Of a DNA stretch of 64,000 nucleotides, positions 32,263 to 40,952 are shown in pieces. Under the pieces are notes generated by a model. It was not told the DNA's origin. It saw nothing but the letters and a program-made list of their open reading frames with translations, and ran no database searches. The position numbers and the translations under genes are program-made. This stretch comes from Bacillus pseudomycoides (GTDB lineage: Bacteria > Bacillota > Bacilli > Bacillales > Bacillaceae_G): the NCBI RefSeq assembly GCF_022811845.1, contig NZ_CP064266.1, forward strand, positions 1,860,001-1,924,000, read 5' to 3'. Numbering within the stretch: position 1 is the first letter of the stretch; the number at the start of each line of letters is the position of its first letter.

Positions 32263-33693
32263 ATGGCAAAAGAACAAGTACAAGCTATTACGAAAATGGA
32301 AGAAGACTTTGCTCAGTGGTATACCGATATAGTGAAGAAAGCAGAGCTTGTCGATTATTCAAGTGTAAAAGGGTGTATGATTTTACGCCCATACGGATAC
32401 GCATTATGGGAAAATATGCAAAAGGTTATGGATGAAAAATTAAAAGAGTCTGGTCATGAAAATGTGTATATGCCAATGTTTATTCCAGAGAGCTTACTGC
32501 AAAAAGAAAAGGATCATGTGGAAGGATTTGCACCTGAAGTAGCATGGGTTACACATGGAGGAGATGAAAAATTAGTAGAACGACTTTGCATTCGTCCGAC
32601 ATCTGAAACGTTATTTTGCGAACATTTTTCAAAAATTGTCCAGTCCTATAACGACTTACCAAAACTATATAATCAGTGGTGTTCAGTAGTTAGATGGGAA
32701 AAAACGACGAGACCATTTCTTCGTACAACTGAGTTTTTATGGCAAGAAGGCCATACCATTCATGAAACGGCAGAAGAATCTCAAAAGGAAACATTAAGTA
32801 TTTTGAATTTATATGCTGCTTTCTGTGAAGATTACTTAGCTATTCCAGTTATTAAAGGACAGAAAACGGATAAAGAGAAATTTGCGGGAGCAAAGGCAAC
32901 ATATACAATTGAAAGCTTAATGCATGATGGAAAAGCGCTTCAAACAGGAACATCCCATAACTTCGGTACGAATTTCTCTGAAGCGTTTGATATTAAATTT
33001 TTAGATCGTAATGGAAAATGGCAATATGTACACCAAACGTCTTGGGGGGTATCAACAAGAATGATCGGTGGACTTATTATGGTTCATAGCGATAATAATG
33101 GACTAGTGATGCCACCAAAAGTAGCGCCAGTACAAGTTATCATTGTGCCAATTGCTCAGCATAAAGAAGGGGTGTTAGAAAAAGCAGGACAATTGCAAGG
33201 GCGTATTCAAAAAGTTGCACGTGTAAAAATAGATGCTAGTAATAAAACACCAGGCTGGAAATTTAATGAGTATGAAATGAAAGGCATTCCAATTCGCTTA
33301 GAAGTTGGTCCAAAAGATATAGAGAAGAATCAAGTGGTACTTGTCAGACGCGATACGAAGGAAAAAGAATTTGTATCAATGGATCAATTAGAAGAGCGTA
33401 TTACATCGTTACTTAATAAAATCCACAATTCTCTATTCAATAAAGCAAAAGCATTTCGAGATGAACACACATATAGTGTTACAACCTTTGAAGAAATGAA
33501 GCAAGCGGCCGATGCGAAGCAGGGATTCATTAAAGCAATGTGGTGCGGAGAGCTTGCTTGTGAAGAAAAATTAAAAGAAGAAGCGGGCGTATCCTCACGT
33601 TGTATCCCATTTGTGCAAGAAGAATTAGCGCAAGAATGTGTATGCTGTGGAAAAAAGGCAGAGCATATGGTGTATTGGGGAAAAGCATATTAA
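32263..33693 (+). CDS. proS: Prolyl-tRNA synthetase, archaeal/eukaryal type (ProS type 3)
   Basis: This 476-residue class II synthetase charges tRNA-Pro. It lacks the long editing insertion of bacterial-type ProRS and has the short archaeal-type layout. Motif 2 appears as NQWCSVVRWEKTTRPFLRTTEFLWQEGH-type sequence (about 145-170), the motif 3 region contains ISTRMIGGLIM-like sequence, and a C-terminal zinc-ribbon-like end carries CVCCGKKAEHMVYWGKAY. ATG 32263 gives the family length with AAAGGAGG 10 bp upstream; ATG 32257 is possible. Bacilli of this group also have a bacterial-type ProRS, not in this window, so this copy is a T-box-regulated second enzyme. Confidence 0.94.
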   Translation: MAKEQVQAITKMEEDFAQWYTDIVKKAELVDYSSVKGCMILRPYGYALWENMQKVMDEKLKESGHENVYMPMFIPESLLQKEKDHVEGFAPEVAWVTHGGDEKLVERLCIRPTSETLFCEHFSKIVQSYNDLPKLYNQWCSVVRWEKTTRPFLRTTEFLWQEGHTIHETAEESQKETLSILNLYAAFCEDYLAIPVIKGQKTDKEKFAGAKATYTIESLMHDGKALQTGTSHNFGTNFSEAFDIKFLDRNGKWQYVHQTSWGVSTRMIGGLIMVHSDNNGLVMPPKVAPVQVIIVPIAQHKEGVLEKAGQLQGRIQKVARVKIDASNKTPGWKFNEYEMKGIPIRLEVGPKDIEKNQVVLVRRDTKEKEFVSMDQLEERITSLLNKIHNSLFNKAKAFRDEHTYSVTTFEEMKQAADAKQGFIKAMWCGELACEEKLKEEAGVSSRCIPFVQEELAQECVCCGKKAEHMVYWGKAY

Positions 33694-33762
33694 AATTTGA
33701 TATTAGAGTAATAGTTTTTCATAAAGCCCTTTAGAACATAAAGCATATGAAAGTTTTAAAAT

Positions 33763-33807
33763 AGACCCTCATCTCAAATTTTACAAATTCGAGATGAGGG
33801 TCTATTT
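33763..33807 (+). terminator. Terminator after proS
   Basis: AGACCCTCATCTC and GAGATGAGGGTCT form a perfect 13-bp stem, followed by ATTTAT. A bcr1 copy starts at its foot. Confidence 0.85.
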
Positions 33808-33922
33808 ATCCCGCTATTTGTAGGCACCACCACCTCAAGATTCAATGAGAAACAAGGAAGATAGGTAGGGCTGATAATCAGCGGGTGATGAGGCGCCCCA
33901 CGGATTAAAAAATTTACTTTAT
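33805..33922 (+). repeat. bcr1-like repeat with internal deletion
   Basis: The 108-bp body (33810-33917) starts CCCGCTATTTGTAGGCACC and ends GATTAAAAAATTTAC. TTTAT lies at both ends (33805-33809 and 33918-33922). Compared with the copy at 26066 about 40 bp are missing from the middle. It sits within the proS terminator end, in the 442-bp gap before the SH3 gene; the rest of that gap shows no gene. Confidence 0.78.
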
Positions 33923-34135
33923 ATGTTAGCTTGGAATATTTCATAGAAGAAAAGGTTTTATGAAAAAAAACCAAATAAAGAAAATGATGGTATTCGTTAA
34001 GGGGGGAGTATGCTGGGGAAAATGATAATTATATTTGAGAAATGAATGCAAGTGGGTGTGTTAAGATAAAATAGTAATTTGATTTTGGCAAGGGAGGGTT
34101 GAAGAATATAACATTGTTTATATTCTAATGAACAG

Positions 34136-37100
34136 ATGAAACAAACGACAAAACAGATTATAACGGGTACATTTATAGCAACGGCAGCATCTTTTGTTAC
34201 CACAAATGCTTTTGCACAAGAAGAAAATTCAGCGACAGTGGATGCAACGAATTTAAATATACGTGAACAACCGACAACACAAAGTAAAGTTGTGGGGAAA
34301 GTAAAGCAAGGGACGACTGTACAAGTTTTAGGAAAAGAAAAAGAGTGGGCTAAAATTTCTCATGATGGGAAAGAAGGCTATGTCTCTCTACAATTTTTAA
34401 AGATGAAATTGTCAAATCCAACTGTTGAAACAAAACAGCAACCAACAATTAATGGTGGACAAAAAGAAACTGGTGTTGTTACAGTGCCACGTTTAAATGT
34501 AAGGAATAGCCCTGTTTTGGGAAATTCAATTGTTGGACATGTTACAAAAAATGAAAAAGTAACAGTTTTAGGAAAAGCAAATGGATGGGCAAAAATTGAG
34601 TATAAAGGAAAAGAAGGTTACGTTTCTTTGGAGTTTTTAAAATTTGAAGAAGCAGTACAAAAGATAGTAGCCCCTCAAACTCACCAGCAAGCGATAATTC
34701 ATAACAGTACACAAGAGAGAGGAACAATCACCGCAACAAGCTTACGAGTAAGAAGTGCAGTGAATACAAACAGTGCGATACTTGGAAACTTGAAAAATGG
34801 AGAAAAGGTGACAATTCTAGGGAAAGAAAATGGCTGGGCGAAGATTAGTTATAAAGGAAACGAGGGCTACATCTCACTAGAGTTTGTGAAGGTAGAATCC
34901 GGGAAACAAGAAAAGAAACCAGGAAATATCACAAATGGAGTACAAGAAAATGGAACAATCACCGCAACGAGCTTACGAGTAAGAAGTGCAGCGAATACAA
35001 ACAGTGCGATACTTGGAAACTTGAAAAATGGAGAAAAGGTGACAATTCTAGGGAAAGAAAATGGCTGGGCGAAGATTAGTTATAAAGGAAACACAGGCTA
35101 TATCTCACTAGAGTTTGTGAAGGTAGAATCCGGGAAACAAGAAGAGAAACCAGGAAACATTACAAATGGAGTACAAGAAAATGGAACAATCACCGCAACG
35201 AGCTTACGAGTAAGAAGTGCAGCGAATACAAACAGTGCGATACTTGGAAACTTGAAAAATGGAGAAAAGGTGACAATTCTAGGGAAAGAAAATGGCTGGG
35301 CGAAGATTAGTTATAAAGGAAACACAGGCTATATCTCACTAGAGTTTGTGAAGGTAGAATCCGGGAAACAAGAAGAGAAACCAGGAAACATTACAAATGG
35401 AGTACAAGAAAATGGAACAATCACCGCAACGAGTTTACGAGTAAGAAGCCAAGCGAATACAAGTAGTGCAATACTTGGAAACTTGAAAAATGGAGAAAAG
35501 GTGACAATTCTAGGGAAAGAAAATGGCTGGGCGAAGATTAGTTATAAAGGAAACGAAGGCTACATCTCACTAGAGTTTGTGAAGGTAGAATCCGGGAAAC
35601 AAGAAGAGAAACCAGGAAACATTACAAATGGAGTACAAGAAAATGGAACAATCACCGCAACGAGTTTACGAGTAAGAAGCCAAGCGAATACAAGTAGTGC
35701 AATACTTGGAAACTTGAAAAATGGAGAAAAGGTGACGATTCTAGGGAAAGAAAATGGCTGGGCGAAGATTAGTTATAAAGGAAACGAAGGCTACATCTCA
35801 CTAGAGTTTGTGAAGGTAGAATCCGGGAAACAAGAAGAGAAACCAGGAAACATTACAAATGGAGCACAAGAAAATGGAACAATCACCGCAACGAGCTTAC
35901 GAGTAAGAAGTGCAGCGAATACAAACAGTGCGATACTTGGAAACTTGAAAAATGGAGAAAAGGTGACGGTTCTAGGGAAAGAAAATGGCTGGGCGAAGAT
36001 TAGTTATAAAGGAAACGAAGGTTACATCTCACTAGAGTTTGTTCAAATTGGAATGGATCCTGCAAATCCAACTGTTCCTGGACAAGTTATAGAAGAACGA
36101 GCAGTTGTAAATGCTTCTCTATTAAATGTTCGTAAAGGTTCATCTACGGGAACTGCAATCATTGGCCATTTGAAAAATGGAGAGACTGTGACAATAGTTG
36201 CTAAAGAGAATGGTTGGGCCAAAATTCGTTTTAGCGGCGGTGAAGGTTACGTCTCATTACAATTCTTAAAAATGAAACAAGGTTCTTCTTCGTATGAAAT
36301 TGTTACTTCATCTCAAAAAATCCAAAAGCCAAATGAAGTAGAAGCTGAGCGAATTATGAAAAATATGAAAGAAGATGCTTATATTACAAGTGGCGGTAAA
36401 GTTGTTGATATGAAGCAAGGGTTTGTTCGCGCAAATGGTGTTATTCATATTTACGATATTCAGACTGGGAAGAAGCTTACATATGTAAAAGGTGGAGCAG
36501 ATTTAAAGTTTGTAAAAGTTGTAGGTAATCGTATACATGTGAAAATTGATGGATTGACAGGATATGTGAATATAGATGATGTAACATTGCATCCGACAAT
36601 GACAGGGGCAGCAACTTCTTATTATTCAGCAAAAAATGGGAAACTATATCATAATGTGTATAACGCTTCTACTGGTAAATATGCGACGTATCAAGTTGGA
36701 AATGCACCGAAGCATTTGAAAGAAGGCGAGCGCTATGAGGCATTTGATAAAACACAAATTGGTGGGAAAGACAGTTATCAATACTTTGAATATGTACCAC
36801 TACGTGTAACTTCTACGTATACAGGAGAAGAGATTGATAGTTTCTTACGTAAATCTAATGCTAATAGTCCTCTTGTTGGACTCGGAAAATATTTTGTAAG
36901 TGCAGCAGAGAAGTATAAGATGAATGCCGGGTACTTGTTATCACATGCCATTTTAGAGTCTGGTTGGGGAACAAGTCGTATTGCGCAAGACAAGAAAAAT
37001 TTATTTGGATTTAGAGCAGTAGACTCAGATCCGTATAACGGAGCGACTGGATTTAAAACATGGGAAGAGGGCATTGATTTTTGTGCAGCATACATCGATA

Positions 37101-37474
37101 AACATTACTTAACGCCAAGTGGAAACACGTATAATGGTGGGAATTTAGGTGATAAAGCACAAGGCATGAATGTTATGTATGCAAGTGATGAAAACTGGGG
37201 ACAACAAATTGCATCACTTATGTACAGACTAGATGCAATAAATGGAAGTAAAGATTTGAATAAATACAGACTTGGAACATTGAAGACAGGTTCAGTAGTA
37301 TATAAAAATTTAGCTGGAGATCCAAATGGTTCCACGTCTCGAAATATAATGGTGGCGATTAAAAATGCGATTCACACTCCACAAGGGTCATATTATGAAA
37401 TTGTTTCAGATAACAAGGCGTATAATAGTGTTTATGTGAAGATTGAATCAGTAAATCTTGTAAACTCTTATTAA
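34136..37474 (+). CDS. Secreted cell-wall hydrolase with nine SH3b units and a C-terminal glucosaminidase domain
   Basis: This 1112-residue exported protein has a signal peptide ending near NAFA-QEE (about residue 28). Nine bacterial SH3 domains follow (to about 720). Units 3-8 are 77-residue near-copies with core LRVRSAANTNSAILGNLKNG and linker SGKQEEKPGNITNGVQENG. A linking region (about 725-900) leads to a glucosaminidase domain (about 905-1040) with the likely catalytic Glu in HAILESGWGTS and the FGFRAVD block. It should bind peptidoglycan and cut glycan strands as an autolysin. Only ATG 34136 is possible in frame, yet the nearest good site (AGGGAGGG) is about 38 bp away, which is unusual. 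Confidence 0.88.
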   Translation: MKQTTKQIITGTFIATAASFVTTNAFAQEENSATVDATNLNIREQPTTQSKVVGKVKQGTTVQVLGKEKEWAKISHDGKEGYVSLQFLKMKLSNPTVETKQQPTINGGQKETGVVTVPRLNVRNSPVLGNSIVGHVTKNEKVTVLGKANGWAKIEYKGKEGYVSLEFLKFEEAVQKIVAPQTHQQAIIHNSTQERGTITATSLRVRSAVNTNSAILGNLKNGEKVTILGKENGWAKISYKGNEGYISLEFVKVESGKQEKKPGNITNGVQENGTITATSLRVRSAANTNSAILGNLKNGEKVTILGKENGWAKISYKGNTGYISLEFVKVESGKQEEKPGNITNGVQENGTITATSLRVRSAANTNSAILGNLKNGEKVTILGKENGWAKISYKGNTGYISLEFVKVESGKQEEKPGNITNGVQENGTITATSLRVRSQANTSSAILGNLKNGEKVTILGKENGWAKISYKGNEGYISLEFVKVESGKQEEKPGNITNGVQENGTITATSLRVRSQANTSSAILGNLKNGEKVTILGKENGWAKISYKGNEGYISLEFVKVESGKQEEKPGNITNGAQENGTITATSLRVRSAANTNSAILGNLKNGEKVTVLGKENGWAKISYKGNEGYISLEFVQIGMDPANPTVPGQVIEERAVVNASLLNVRKGSSTGTAIIGHLKNGETVTIVAKENGWAKIRFSGGEGYVSLQFLKMKQGSSSYEIVTSSQKIQKPNEVEAERIMKNMKEDAYITSGGKVVDMKQGFVRANGVIHIYDIQTGKKLTYVKGGADLKFVKVVGNRIHVKIDGLTGYVNIDDVTLHPTMTGAATSYYSAKNGKLYHNVYNASTGKYATYQVGNAPKHLKEGERYEAFDKTQIGGKDSYQYFEYVPLRVTSTYTGEEIDSFLRKSNANSPLVGLGKYFVSAAEKYKMNAGYLLSHAILESGWGTSRIAQDKKNLFGFRAVDSDPYNGATGFKTWEEGIDFCAAYIDKHYLTPSGNTYNGGNLGDKAQGMNVMYASDENWGQQIASLMYRLDAINGSKDLNKYRLGTLKTGSVVYKNLAGDPNGSTSRNIMVAIKNAIHTPQGSYYEIVSDNKAYNSVYVKIESVNLVNSY
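34721..36046 (+). repeat. Six-unit 231-bp tandem repeat coding for SH3b domains
   Basis: The marker GGAACAATCACCGCAA recurs at 34721, 34952, 35183, 35414, 35645 and 35876, exactly 231 bp apart (77 codons). The units differ by only a few bases, with two variants (AANTNS and QANTSS) arranged A-A-A-Q-Q-A after a first AVNTNS. The last unit stops after SLEFV. Such in-frame repeats change number by recombination. Confidence 0.95.
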
Positions 37475-37475
37475 A

Positions 37476-37520
37476 ATAAAGTGAAACTTTAATCAGTGAG
37501 TAGATTACCTACTGATATTA
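37476..37520 (-). repeat. bcr1-like 3' fragment on the minus strand
   Basis: ATAAAGTGAAACTTTAATCA is the reverse complement of the 3' end TGATTAAAGTTTCACTTTAT of the other copies. It begins right after the SH3 gene stop. AGTAGATTACCTACTGAT also echoes CAGTAGGGTA of the full copy. The rest is lost. Confidence 0.65.
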
Positions 37521-37556
37521 GAAAATACAATTCATACTGTTAGGGGAAAGGACAGT

Positions 37557-37856
37557 ATGAAAAAATATATTGCATTTGATATTGGTGGTACGCAAATTAA
37601 GTATGGGATTGTTTCTGAAATAGGGATTGTATTGAATCAACATGCCATTTCAAGTGTTGGTATTAGTACAGCAGGAATTGTTGATAGTAGTAAAGGAATG
37701 ATAACTAGCGGCGTGGATCATATTCCGTGCTATGCTGGTATCCCTATTGTTGATAAGTTACAATCTGTGCTAAAAGGCCCTGTCTCGATTGAAAATGATG
37801 TGAATTGTGCGGGAGTGATTGGAGCAATTTACCACTTCTTACATCCCTATAAATAA
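37557..37856 (+). pseudogene. Truncated ROK-family sugar kinase
   Basis: The 99-residue frame starts like a ROK kinase (KKYIAFDIGGTQIKYGIVSE, the phosphate-1 loop) but jumps after LNQHA to SSVGISTAGIVDSSKG, so about 50 residues are missing. It ends after VSIENDVNCAGVIGA in place of the full zinc-binding and C-terminal lobes; a normal ROK protein has about 290 residues. Two in-frame or near-frame deletions explain this. It keeps a good ribosome binding site (GGGGAAAGG) but cannot be an active kinase. Confidence 0.85.
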
Positions 37857-37984
37857 ATGAAGTAGATGTTTTCGTATAATTGAAAATTTATTCTTTTTTT
37901 CAATCGACAACTAATGCTACAATATAAGAGAAGAATACAATATTTTCCCATTTGGAAAATACTTTGTAGAAAGGAAGAAACTTC

Positions 37985-38581
37985 ATGCCTATTATTTTAG
38001 AAAAAGGACAGAAGATTGACTTAACGAAGGGACAACCAAGAGTAGCAAAATTACAAGTTGGTTTAGGATGGGATCCAATTGGACAATCAGGTGGATTTTT
38101 ATCTTCATTATTTGGAAGCAAACCAAACATCGATTGTGATGCATCTGTGATTATGCTAGAAAATGATCGTTTTTTAAATAAAAATGATCTTGTTTATTTT
38201 GGAAATAAACTCTCTGCTTGTGGAAGTATTATTCATTCAGGTGATAATTTAACAGGTGAAGGTTCTGGCGATGATGAAACAATTTTCGTAGAATTACATA
38301 AAGTTCCGAGTCGCATTAATCGTTTAGTATTTGTTGTAAATATTTATGATTGCGTGAATCGTCGCCAAGATTTTGGAATGATTCAGAACGCATATATTCG
38401 TATTCAAAATCCGCAAACACGTGAAGAATTAGCACGGTACAATTTATCGGAAAATTACGGCGGGAAAACAACGTTAGTTGCAGGCGAAATGTATCGTCAT
38501 GGAAGTGAATGGAAGTTTTCAGCAGTTGGAGAAGGTACGAAAGATAAGAATTTAAGTGAGGTTGTATCACGTCATCAGTAA
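37985..38581 (+). CDS. yceC: TerD-family protein (YceC-like)
   Basis: This 198-residue TerD-domain protein binds Ca2+ in characterised relatives and belongs to tellurite and general-stress clusters. It starts IILEKGQKIDLTKGQPRVAK and shows NIDCDASVIMLEND, SGDNLTGEGSGDDETIFVEL and NIYDCVNRRQDFGMI. The FLSSLFGSKP insertion and weaker metal motif (NIDCDA against DFDLDV) mark it as the most diverged of the three paralogs here. First gene of a unit matching B. subtilis yceCDEFGH in order and lengths. Confidence 0.9.
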   Translation: MPIILEKGQKIDLTKGQPRVAKLQVGLGWDPIGQSGGFLSSLFGSKPNIDCDASVIMLENDRFLNKNDLVYFGNKLSACGSIIHSGDNLTGEGSGDDETIFVELHKVPSRINRLVFVVNIYDCVNRRQDFGMIQNAYIRIQNPQTREELARYNLSENYGGKTTLVAGEMYRHGSEWKFSAVGEGTKDKNLSEVVSRHQ

Positions 38582-38604
38582 TATAATTTTAGGAGGAATA
38601 ATAT

Positions 38605-39189
38605 ATGGCATCGATTTCGTTGAAAAAGGGACAGAAGGTAGATTTAACAAAAACAAATCCAGGTCTTTCTAACGTTCTTGTAGGTCTTGGTTGGGATACA
38701 AATCGCTATGATGGACAAAATGATTTTGATTTAGATGTTAGTATTTTTCTAGTAGGTGCAAATGGAAAAGTATCGGGTTCAGAAGACTTTGTGTTTTATA
38801 ATAACCCAAAGGGTGCAAATGGTTCGGTAGAGCATTTAGGAGATAATCGTACTGGTGAAGGCGAAGGCGATGATGAAACAATTAAAGTAGATTTAAAGAA
38901 TGTTCCTGCTCATATTGAGCGTATTTGTTTCACAATTACAATTTATGACGGAGAAAGCCGCAGCCAAAACTTTGGACAAGTATCTAATTCTTTCGTACGT
39001 ATTATAGATGAAGAAAAAGGTGCAGAGCTAATTCGTTATGATCTTGGTGAAGACTTCTCTATTGAAACAGCAGTAGTAGTAGGTGAATTATATCGTCATG
39101 CTGGGGATTGGAAATTTAATGCAATCGGAAGTGGATTCCAAGGTGGACTGGGTGCTTTATGTAACAACTTTGGTTTAGATGTAGAGTAA
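38605..39189 (+). CDS. yceD: TerD-family protein (YceD-like)
   Basis: This 194-residue TerD paralog has GQKVDLTKTNPGLSNVLVGL, the acidic motif DFDLDVSIFLVGANGK, GDNRTGEGEGDDETIKVDL and GEDFSIETAVVVGELYRH. It lies 23 bp after yceC behind TAGGAGGAA. In other bacilli yceE follows closely; here a 200-bp gap with repeat copy B intervenes. Proposed roles of TerD proteins are Ca2+-linked membrane and envelope stress responses; the exact function is unknown. Confidence 0.92.
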   Translation: MASISLKKGQKVDLTKTNPGLSNVLVGLGWDTNRYDGQNDFDLDVSIFLVGANGKVSGSEDFVFYNNPKGANGSVEHLGDNRTGEGEGDDETIKVDLKNVPAHIERICFTITIYDGESRSQNFGQVSNSFVRIIDEEKGAELIRYDLGEDFSIETAVVVGELYRHAGDWKFNAIGSGFQGGLGALCNNFGLDVE

Positions 39190-39198
39190 TAAGAGAAA

Positions 39199-39351
39199 TA
39201 TATAAATACAAATTGAAAGACCGACACAAATTCTTTCTTTTTGGGTGGGAGAGAGGATCCAGCATGCATAGAAGTGCTCAGATTCTCTCTTATGCTCAAC
39301 ACGAAGTGAAAACAAAGAGGGAAGTCGAGTGCAGGTCACTTTTGTTGTTTT
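39199..39351 (+). repeat. Dispersed repeat family 2, copy B, inside the yce operon
   Basis: This 153-bp stretch aligns with 21298-21441 (TATATAAATAC, ATTGAAAGACCGA, GTGGGAGAGAG, CATAGAAG, GTGAAAAC, CTTTTGTTGTTTT). It fills the gap between yceD and yceE and contains inverted segments (GAGAGGATC/GATTCTCTC) that could fold in RNA. Confidence 0.7.
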
Positions 39352-39395
39352 ACAGCTTATATGTTTTAGAATCATAGTATAAGAGGTGACTATAA

Positions 39396-39974
39396 ATGGT
39401 TATTCAATTACAAAAAGGACAGAAAATTGATTTAGGTAAAACAAGCCCAGGTCTTACAAAGGCAGTTATCGGCCTTGGGTGGGATATTAAATCATACGAC
39501 GGTGGATCTGACTATGATTTAGATGCATCTGCTTTTTTATTAGATGCAAATGGAAAATGTACGAAAGAAACAAATTTTATTTTCTATAATAACTTACAAT
39601 CTCCTTGTGAATCGGTTTTACATACAGGTGATAACCGTACTGGTGCAGGCGAAGGTGATGATGAGCAACTTGTTGTAGATTTAACGAAAGTTCCAGCAGA
39701 TGTGCATAGAATTGCAATTACCGTTACGATTTATGATGCAGAAGGACGTAATCAAAACTTTGGACAAGTTGCAAATGCATTTGCGCGTCTAGCAAACGAA
39801 GAGACAAATGAAGAAGTTCTTCGTTTTGATTTAGGGGAAGATTTCTCCATTGAAACAGCAGTTGTCTTTTGTGAATTATACCGTCATAATGGACAGTGGA
39901 AGTTTAATGCAGTAGGAAGTGGATTCCAAGGTGGATTAGGTGCGCTTGTAAGAGCGTATGGCTTGGATGCGTAG
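39396..39974 (+). CDS. yceE: TerD-family protein (YceE-like)
   Basis: This 192-residue TerD paralog is closest to yceD. It has GQKIDLGKTSPGLTKAVIGL, DYDLDASAFLLDANGK, GDNRTGAGEGDDEQLVVDL and GEDFSIETAVVFCELYRH, and ends GGLGALVRAYGLDA. Start ATG follows AAGAGGTGA. It is probably co-transcribed with yceD through the repeat, and with terC-like yceF 71 bp downstream. Confidence 0.92.
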   Translation: MVIQLQKGQKIDLGKTSPGLTKAVIGLGWDIKSYDGGSDYDLDASAFLLDANGKCTKETNFIFYNNLQSPCESVLHTGDNRTGAGEGDDEQLVVDLTKVPADVHRIAITVTIYDAEGRNQNFGQVANAFARLANEETNEEVLRFDLGEDFSIETAVVFCELYRHNGQWKFNAVGSGFQGGLGALVRAYGLDA

Positions 39975-40045
39975 GAAGGAAACGAGCGTCGTTTCCTTTT
40001 TTCGCCTTTCTATAAATCTAGCAGAGAATAGGGGACAACAGTAAG

Positions 40046-40834
40046 ATGAGTATTTTACAGAGCATTCTTGATACATATGCCCAATTTTTTGATTTGGACA
40101 TGTGGATTAAGGTGTTGCAAGATCCAGTTTCTTGGGGATTAATCGGTACACTTGTTGTACTCGAAGGTTTATTATCTGCTGATAACGCACTTGTGTTAGC
40201 GGTAATGGTAAAACATTTACCAGAGGAAAAACGAAAAAAAGCATTGTTTTATGGATTAATTGGTGCATATGTATTCCGCTTTATTGCGATTGGAATCGGG
40301 ATGTTCTTAATTAAACTATGGTGGGTTAAAGTACTTGGTGCACTTTACCTTGCTTGGTTATCAGTGAAGTATTTCATTGATAAGAAAAAAGGTGAAAGTG
40401 AAGAAGAAGAAGCTCATGGCATGAACCAAAACAGCATTCTCTTTAGAATGTTTGGCGTATTTTGGGGAACGGTTGTAATGGTTGAATTAATGGACATTGC
40501 ATTCTCTGTAGATAGCGTTCTTGCAGCATTTGGTGTTTCTAATGAAGTTTGGATTCTACTATTAGGTGGAATGCTTGGTATTTTAATGATGCGTGGTATT
40601 GCCGGCGTATTTTTAAGATTACTAGAACGTATTCCTGAGCTTGAATCAACAGCTTATATTTTAATTTTAATCATTGCAGCGAAAATGTTATTATCTGTTA
40701 TTCATATTGAAGTGCCACACTGGCTATTCTTTATGATTCTTGTTATCGCATTTGGTGCAACATTTATTTTGCATTATATGCGAAAAGGACAAGCCAGAGA
40801 AGAGATTGCAGCTACTAAGGAAAAAGGTAAATAA
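40046..40834 (+). CDS. yceF: TerC-family integral membrane protein (YceF-like)
   Basis: This 262-residue protein has about seven helices and the TerC acidic residues: LEGLLSADNALVLAVMVKH near the N-terminus and MVELMDIAFSVDSVLAAFG in the middle. B. subtilis YceF (MeeF) helps load Mn2+ into exported proteins, and TerC proteins are thought to move metal out across the membrane. The TerD genes directly upstream and TelA-like yceH downstream are its usual partners. A metal-export role is inferred from family. Confidence 0.92.
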   Translation: MSILQSILDTYAQFFDLDMWIKVLQDPVSWGLIGTLVVLEGLLSADNALVLAVMVKHLPEEKRKKALFYGLIGAYVFRFIAIGIGMFLIKLWWVKVLGALYLAWLSVKYFIDKKKGESEEEEAHGMNQNSILFRMFGVFWGTVVMVELMDIAFSVDSVLAAFGVSNEVWILLLGGMLGILMMRGIAGVFLRLLERIPELESTAYILILIIAAKMLLSVIHIEVPHWLFFMILVIAFGATFILHYMRKGQAREEIAATKEKGK

Positions 40835-40952
40835 TTGAAATGGGTTAGCTCGTTATACGAGCGCCCATTTTTTATAATCTAAAATAGTTTATAATAAAAG
40901 AAATAAGTATTATTTCTTAGAAAAAAGTAAATGTTTTTGGAGGTGAACTGTC

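Noticed and set aside
34721..36046. Regular repeats that could suggest a CRISPR array
   Set aside because: The period is 231 bp, the whole unit is repeated without unique spacers, and the frame codes for SH3b domains.
38316..38570. Minus-strand frames inside the TerD genes
   Set aside because: They are shadows of strong plus-strand coding and have no ribosome binding sites.
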